Notes under the pieces: generated by a model
Told to the model about the DNA's origin: nothing
What the model saw: only the letters and a program-made list of their open reading frames with translations
Databases searched by the model: none
Origin: Cycas panzhihuaensis
Taxonomy: Eukaryota; Cycadophyta
Direction of reading: 5' to 3'
Length of the DNA stretch: 64,000 bases
Assembly: GCA_023213395.1 (NCBI GenBank)
Contig: CM041465.1
Coordinates: 217,069,741-217,133,740 of the forward strand
Shown: in pieces, positions 60,813 to 64,000 of the stretch
Position numbering within the stretch: position 1 is the stretch's first letter
How the letters are laid out: each line of letters opens with the position of its first letter
Position numbers and translations under genes: made by a program

Positions 60813-61835
60813 CATGCATATAAATGAGGAATGGAGTGAGAAATTGTCATGTGGTGGATGAGCAATGTGATGAGGGGTATCTTAGTGCACCGGGATGTGC
60901 ATTATTTTTCATCTCTAGGTTTATGGTGGTTGTAAGAGAGAAGGGGCACGTTCAGTGGGATGAACTTGTAGCTCTGGAGACAATCTGGTGGGATGGAATT
61001 GGATAATGGCAATCCACTGGGATGGATTGTAGAATGGCATGTTCATTGGGATGGACTATAATGCCCGAGGCATCCTCTAGAGACTGGGATTTGTAAATAT
61101 TATGACGATTGGTTATCCACAAATTTGAGGTAAACGAATGCCTCCTATTTAAACACCAATTTTGGTTGATTTATGAAAAAATCTTAAAATTGTGTTTTGA
61201 AAGAAGCTATTTTTGAGGGCGGGGACAAAAGGAAAAGAAAAGAAAAAGCTAGCTGGAATTAAAATAGCAAGTTGAAAAGCATCATTTTATAAACATTTTA
61301 TATGTGTATTTTTAATTTGTTGGAAAAGCCTAATTTGATGTTTTTGAAAATTTGGATTTCTCCCCTTTATGTTTCTGTTTCTGCATTTTCTGATTTCCAT
61401 GTTTTCAGCAACTTAGCAACAAGCATGAAAATAAATATACCAATGTTGCTATGCATTGACTTTGATATAAATAAAGCTTGCTACTTGTTTTGGATTTTAT
61501 ACAACCCATTTAGCACAATTGCCAAAATGATTAAAAATAAATCTGTTGCTCTCTTCTTGCTTTTGAGTAGCTCTTACCTTGCATAGCCAGCCAATCTCTG
61601 TTCTTTGCATTTGTTAAACTGAACTGAAAAATAATAAGATGCTTTGAGATCTGATAGAATCTTGCTCATGTTATTCAGTCCTTTTCATGCCCAAGGCCTT
61701 TTTCTGTTGTGCTATGTAGGGCAGGGGAGGGGACGTCTGGGGGGAGAGGAGAGAATGATTTTGTTGCCATGAGGTGAAAATAACCTGTAGTATCCTGACT
61801 TATCCGTGATCATTTATATATGCTGTTAATTTCAG
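60813..61835. other. Non-retrotransposon DNA, possibly intronic
   Basis: Degenerate TGGGATG repeats up to 61095, then sequence without a recognised gene. A G-rich tract (GGGCAGGGGAGGGG, 61719-61732, followed by a six-G run) lies near the right end. The composition is less AT-biased than most of the window. Confidence 0.45.
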
Positions 61836-61926
61836 GATACCTGATGTCTATAGAAAGAATGAAAAGCAAGGATTAGGGGTTCAGTTTGTGGTTGACGAAT
61901 GTCTGTCACAGCACTTGGGATCCTGA
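61836..61926 (+). CDS. Possible host-gene terminal exon 1 (29 codons)
   Basis: The acceptor-like TTAATTTCAG at 61826-61835 is followed by one base and 29 open codons ending in TGA (61924-61926). The translation begins IPDVYRKNEKQGLG, continues VQFVVDECLSQHLGS, and has ordinary protein composition. No family recognised. No good donor site lies inside, so it could be the last coding exon of a + strand gene whose upstream exons are outside the window or hidden in it. An open stretch this short can occur by chance. Confidence 0.25.
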
Positions 61927-62312
61927 CATTTAATGTTTGTATTCCTGTCCTATTCTCATGCTGCCCGATGCCAGTGTGTTATGGTCCAGCTCAACATTCA
62001 GCAGCAGCTCTTTTTGACAACATTTTTGAATTAGGGCATTTCTACATTTTAATGTTCTCTAGAAAATTATTTCCAATCTCTGGTTGCTGTCTCCTTCAAG
62101 TATACCTTGATCATTTCCCTTGAAGAAATCTGCTCTGAATGTTGTCTCCTTCAAACACACTTTGTCTAAACTTGAATGTTTCCATTTTGAAGAATCTGCT
62201 TTGGATGTCAAAGTTCAAATAATCACTTTCTTGCAGGAATTTATTCTGCAGTTGGGATGGGTTCTTCTTAGTAGTTCATATATTGTCTGTATACATCTGT
62301 GCAGGGTATTTT

Positions 62313-62367
62313 GGTGGGTGGGATGGTGGTGGGTGGGTTGAAGGGCGGGGGGGGTGTGGGCGGGGGT
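62313..62367 (+). other. G-rich tract with quadruplex potential
   Basis: Many runs of three or more G separated by one to eight bases (GGTGGGTGGGATGG, GGTGGGTGGG, GGGCGGGGGGGG, GGGCGGGGG), enough for four-stranded folding on the + strand. Lies about 60 bp upstream of possible exon 2. Confidence 0.7.
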
Positions 62368-62425
62368 TAAGAGACGGAATTATAGTGCTAATGTGGTCTC
62401 ATTTCTTTCTGAACAGTGTGACTAG

Positions 62426-62565
62426 AGGTCGAGCGACTTCATCATGGGATCGATGGTTTAAAGAACACTCAGCTGACTCAGATTGCCGTTGCTGTTCTCT
62501 TAGGCACCTCAAAATCTGGAGATTTTCCTGTTGGAAATTTTCATGCAGACAGGCTTGTCGTATAA
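62426..62565 (+). CDS. Possible host-gene terminal exon 2 (45 codons)
   Basis: After a pyrimidine-rich stretch (TCATTTCTTTCTG) and an AG at 62424-62425, two bases precede 45 open codons ending in TAA (62563-62565). The translation begins VERLHHGIDGLKNTQLTQIA, has a hydrophobic stretch AVAVLLG and ends SGDFPVGNFHADRLVV. It looks protein-like but I do not recognise it. The frame is closed just upstream by TGA at 62419-62421, so the exon would have to start at 62426. A longer open stretch in another frame (62283-62654) is Cys- and Trp-rich and looks artificial. Confidence 0.25.
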
Positions 62566-64000
62566 TTCCAAGTTTCAATTGTTATAAATGTTCTTGCATT
62601 GAATGTTTTTGTTTTGGCCATGTGAAATGCTGCCCCTGGTGCAGAAAGAAATGATGGTCATTGGCAACATATGGGTGCGGGCACGGTTTCATTTTTTGCA
62701 CAAGTTGTCTCAGCAATATAAATTTTGTAATTAAATATACAGCCATCACAATGTTTGTATAATAAGAACTTAATGATTATGTTGGAAGGTATTTGAATAT
62801 CAGCACATAGCTGAATGAGGCAATTTAAAGTACTGCTTTGGAATTGGGTCCAGCTGGTTTGGATTCATTTATTTCTGGTATATCCATATCAGGACCTTTG
62901 CTGAAAAGTTGGCTTTCTAGGGAAATTTGGTTTTCCAAAATCTACAGCAGAATAATATCTTTCTTTTATGTTATAATTCCATTGAGGGATTGCTTTGCAT
63001 GGACTGGTTTAGGACCATCTCATCTAGAGAAAGACATTGATATGCAATACACATTGGCACTTTGTGTTATGTGGTACATTAGACAGTCTTATTTTGTACA
63101 TGAATTCATCCCTCAAGTTGTGTATTTCAAGGTGCCACTTTTCTGAACAACTTCAGGGAAAATTTGTTTGGATACTTTTCACTTTACCTTAATAGCCATT
63201 AAATGAGGTATTCAGATATGGATTGTGTGCTTATTCCAAATAAAATGCTGGATGGTTTTCCTTGAGAAATTCGGAGGATGTTGATTGTTAGCAGAAAATT
63301 TCCTTTTGCCATTCTTTGATATATATCACTAGCATGGAAACTTACAGGTATATAGAGATAATATATGTATGTGGTGGAGACAATAATAGAGATCATTCAC
63401 ACAGGACACAAAGATGTGCAACGATTTTCACCCTTCACATAAAAGGAATTAAAGGAGCTCGAAAGTGTTTCCTGATGGATAGAAAACCCACCAAAGCAAT
63501 CACATAGTGAACAGAGGACTCTAAATTGCAGAGAATCTTCATATCACTAGAGTTGCCCCAAGATCTTCAAATGGCACAATCTAATAGTAGATCCTCTAGA
63601 GGTTAAGGTTTGACTGTAGGTGGGGAAAATAGCCACCTAAAATATCTCCCGAGTCTTGTTTGGCCGAGCATCCTAACTTGCATTTACATATGTGGGTGAT
63701 AATGTGAAGATGAGCTTGTTTGTAAGGGAGGTTGGGCTACATAATGGCTTGTATCCTCTTGTTCTTAGACGGTGACTATTTGTCATTTATTTGAGTTCCC
63801 AAATTTAGGAAGTCTTGTTCATTTTTGCCTTTAGATCATATCATTTTCTTGTCTTGTCACGCTAGGTTAGTTTCAAGTGATTGCTTTTCATGCTGAAAAG
63901 TAGTATTAATAAAGCACTAGCAAGAAATCAATGTATAGGCAGTTGGTAGTAATTTCTAGTTAGTAAAGCTGAGCAATAATTTTCAATTTTTTGGAAAACG
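62566..64000. other. Right end, no gene recognised
   Basis: Open stretches such as 62838-63146 (+) show no family motif. No LTR terminus, primer site or pol motif seen. It could be a 3' untranslated or intergenic region if the exons above are real. Confidence 0.45.

Noticed and set aside
62283-62654. 123-codon Cys/Trp/Gly-rich open stretch resembling a zinc-binding protein
   Set aside because: The first part is a translated G-rich tract and the Cys spacing fits no known finger. Another frame (62428-62565) looks more like real protein.

Overview
The window is plant nuclear DNA made almost entirely of Ty1/copia LTR retrotransposons. It is AT-rich. I count twelve copia elements or parts of elements, called E1-E12 in order of position except that E11 encloses E10. 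All are dead: each coding region is broken by stops, frameshifts or truncation. I recognise no Ty3/gypsy element, DNA transposon, rRNA or tRNA gene, and no intact host gene. A dense, old, nested copia landscape like this suggests a large-genome seed plant, possibly a gymnosperm, but no sequence here names the species.

Layout. 1-1516: the 3' half of E1 (+), inserted into E2. 1517-5908: E2 (-), with gag, protease (PR), integrase (IN), part of the reverse transcriptase (RT) and its 5' LTR. 5909-8091: non-copia DNA holding a broken zinc-knuckle/coiled-coil reading frame of unknown origin. 8092-37262: one large nest. E3 (-) and E5 (+) both sit in E4 (-). E5 holds E6 (-, 17008-35219, target-site duplication CTATT). 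E6 holds E7 (-, 18873-31830, AATAC). E7 holds E8 (+, 19587-27350, AGTTC). The interrupted reading frames resume on the far side of each insertion. LTR divergence counted by eye falls with depth (E6 about 10%, E7 about 7%, E8 about 5%), as successive insertion predicts.

37605-49748: E9 (-) and E10 (-, 41215-48942, AGATT), both apparently inside the leader of E11 (-). E10 has LTRs without a single base substitution, yet its reading frames are broken by many small indels. 50717-51568: a complex tandem array whose units include a captured piece of the 5' junction of E12, identical over 224 bp to its source 3.39 kb away. 51618-51932: an old LTR related to E10. 54697-60367: E12 (+, GGCCC), with both LTRs.

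60368-64000: the only stretch without a retrotransposon. It carries a 74-75 bp tandem repeat, G-rich tracts and two short open stretches behind splice-acceptor-like sites. These could be 3'-terminal exons of a host gene, in which case much of the window would be intron. That is a weak inference.

Recurring features across elements are initiator-Met-tRNA-type primer binding sites (TGGTATCA...), purine tracts next to the 3' LTR, LTRs of about 180-560 bp that often begin TGTTAGAATA, and long untranslated leaders with GTAC-rich palindromic clusters.
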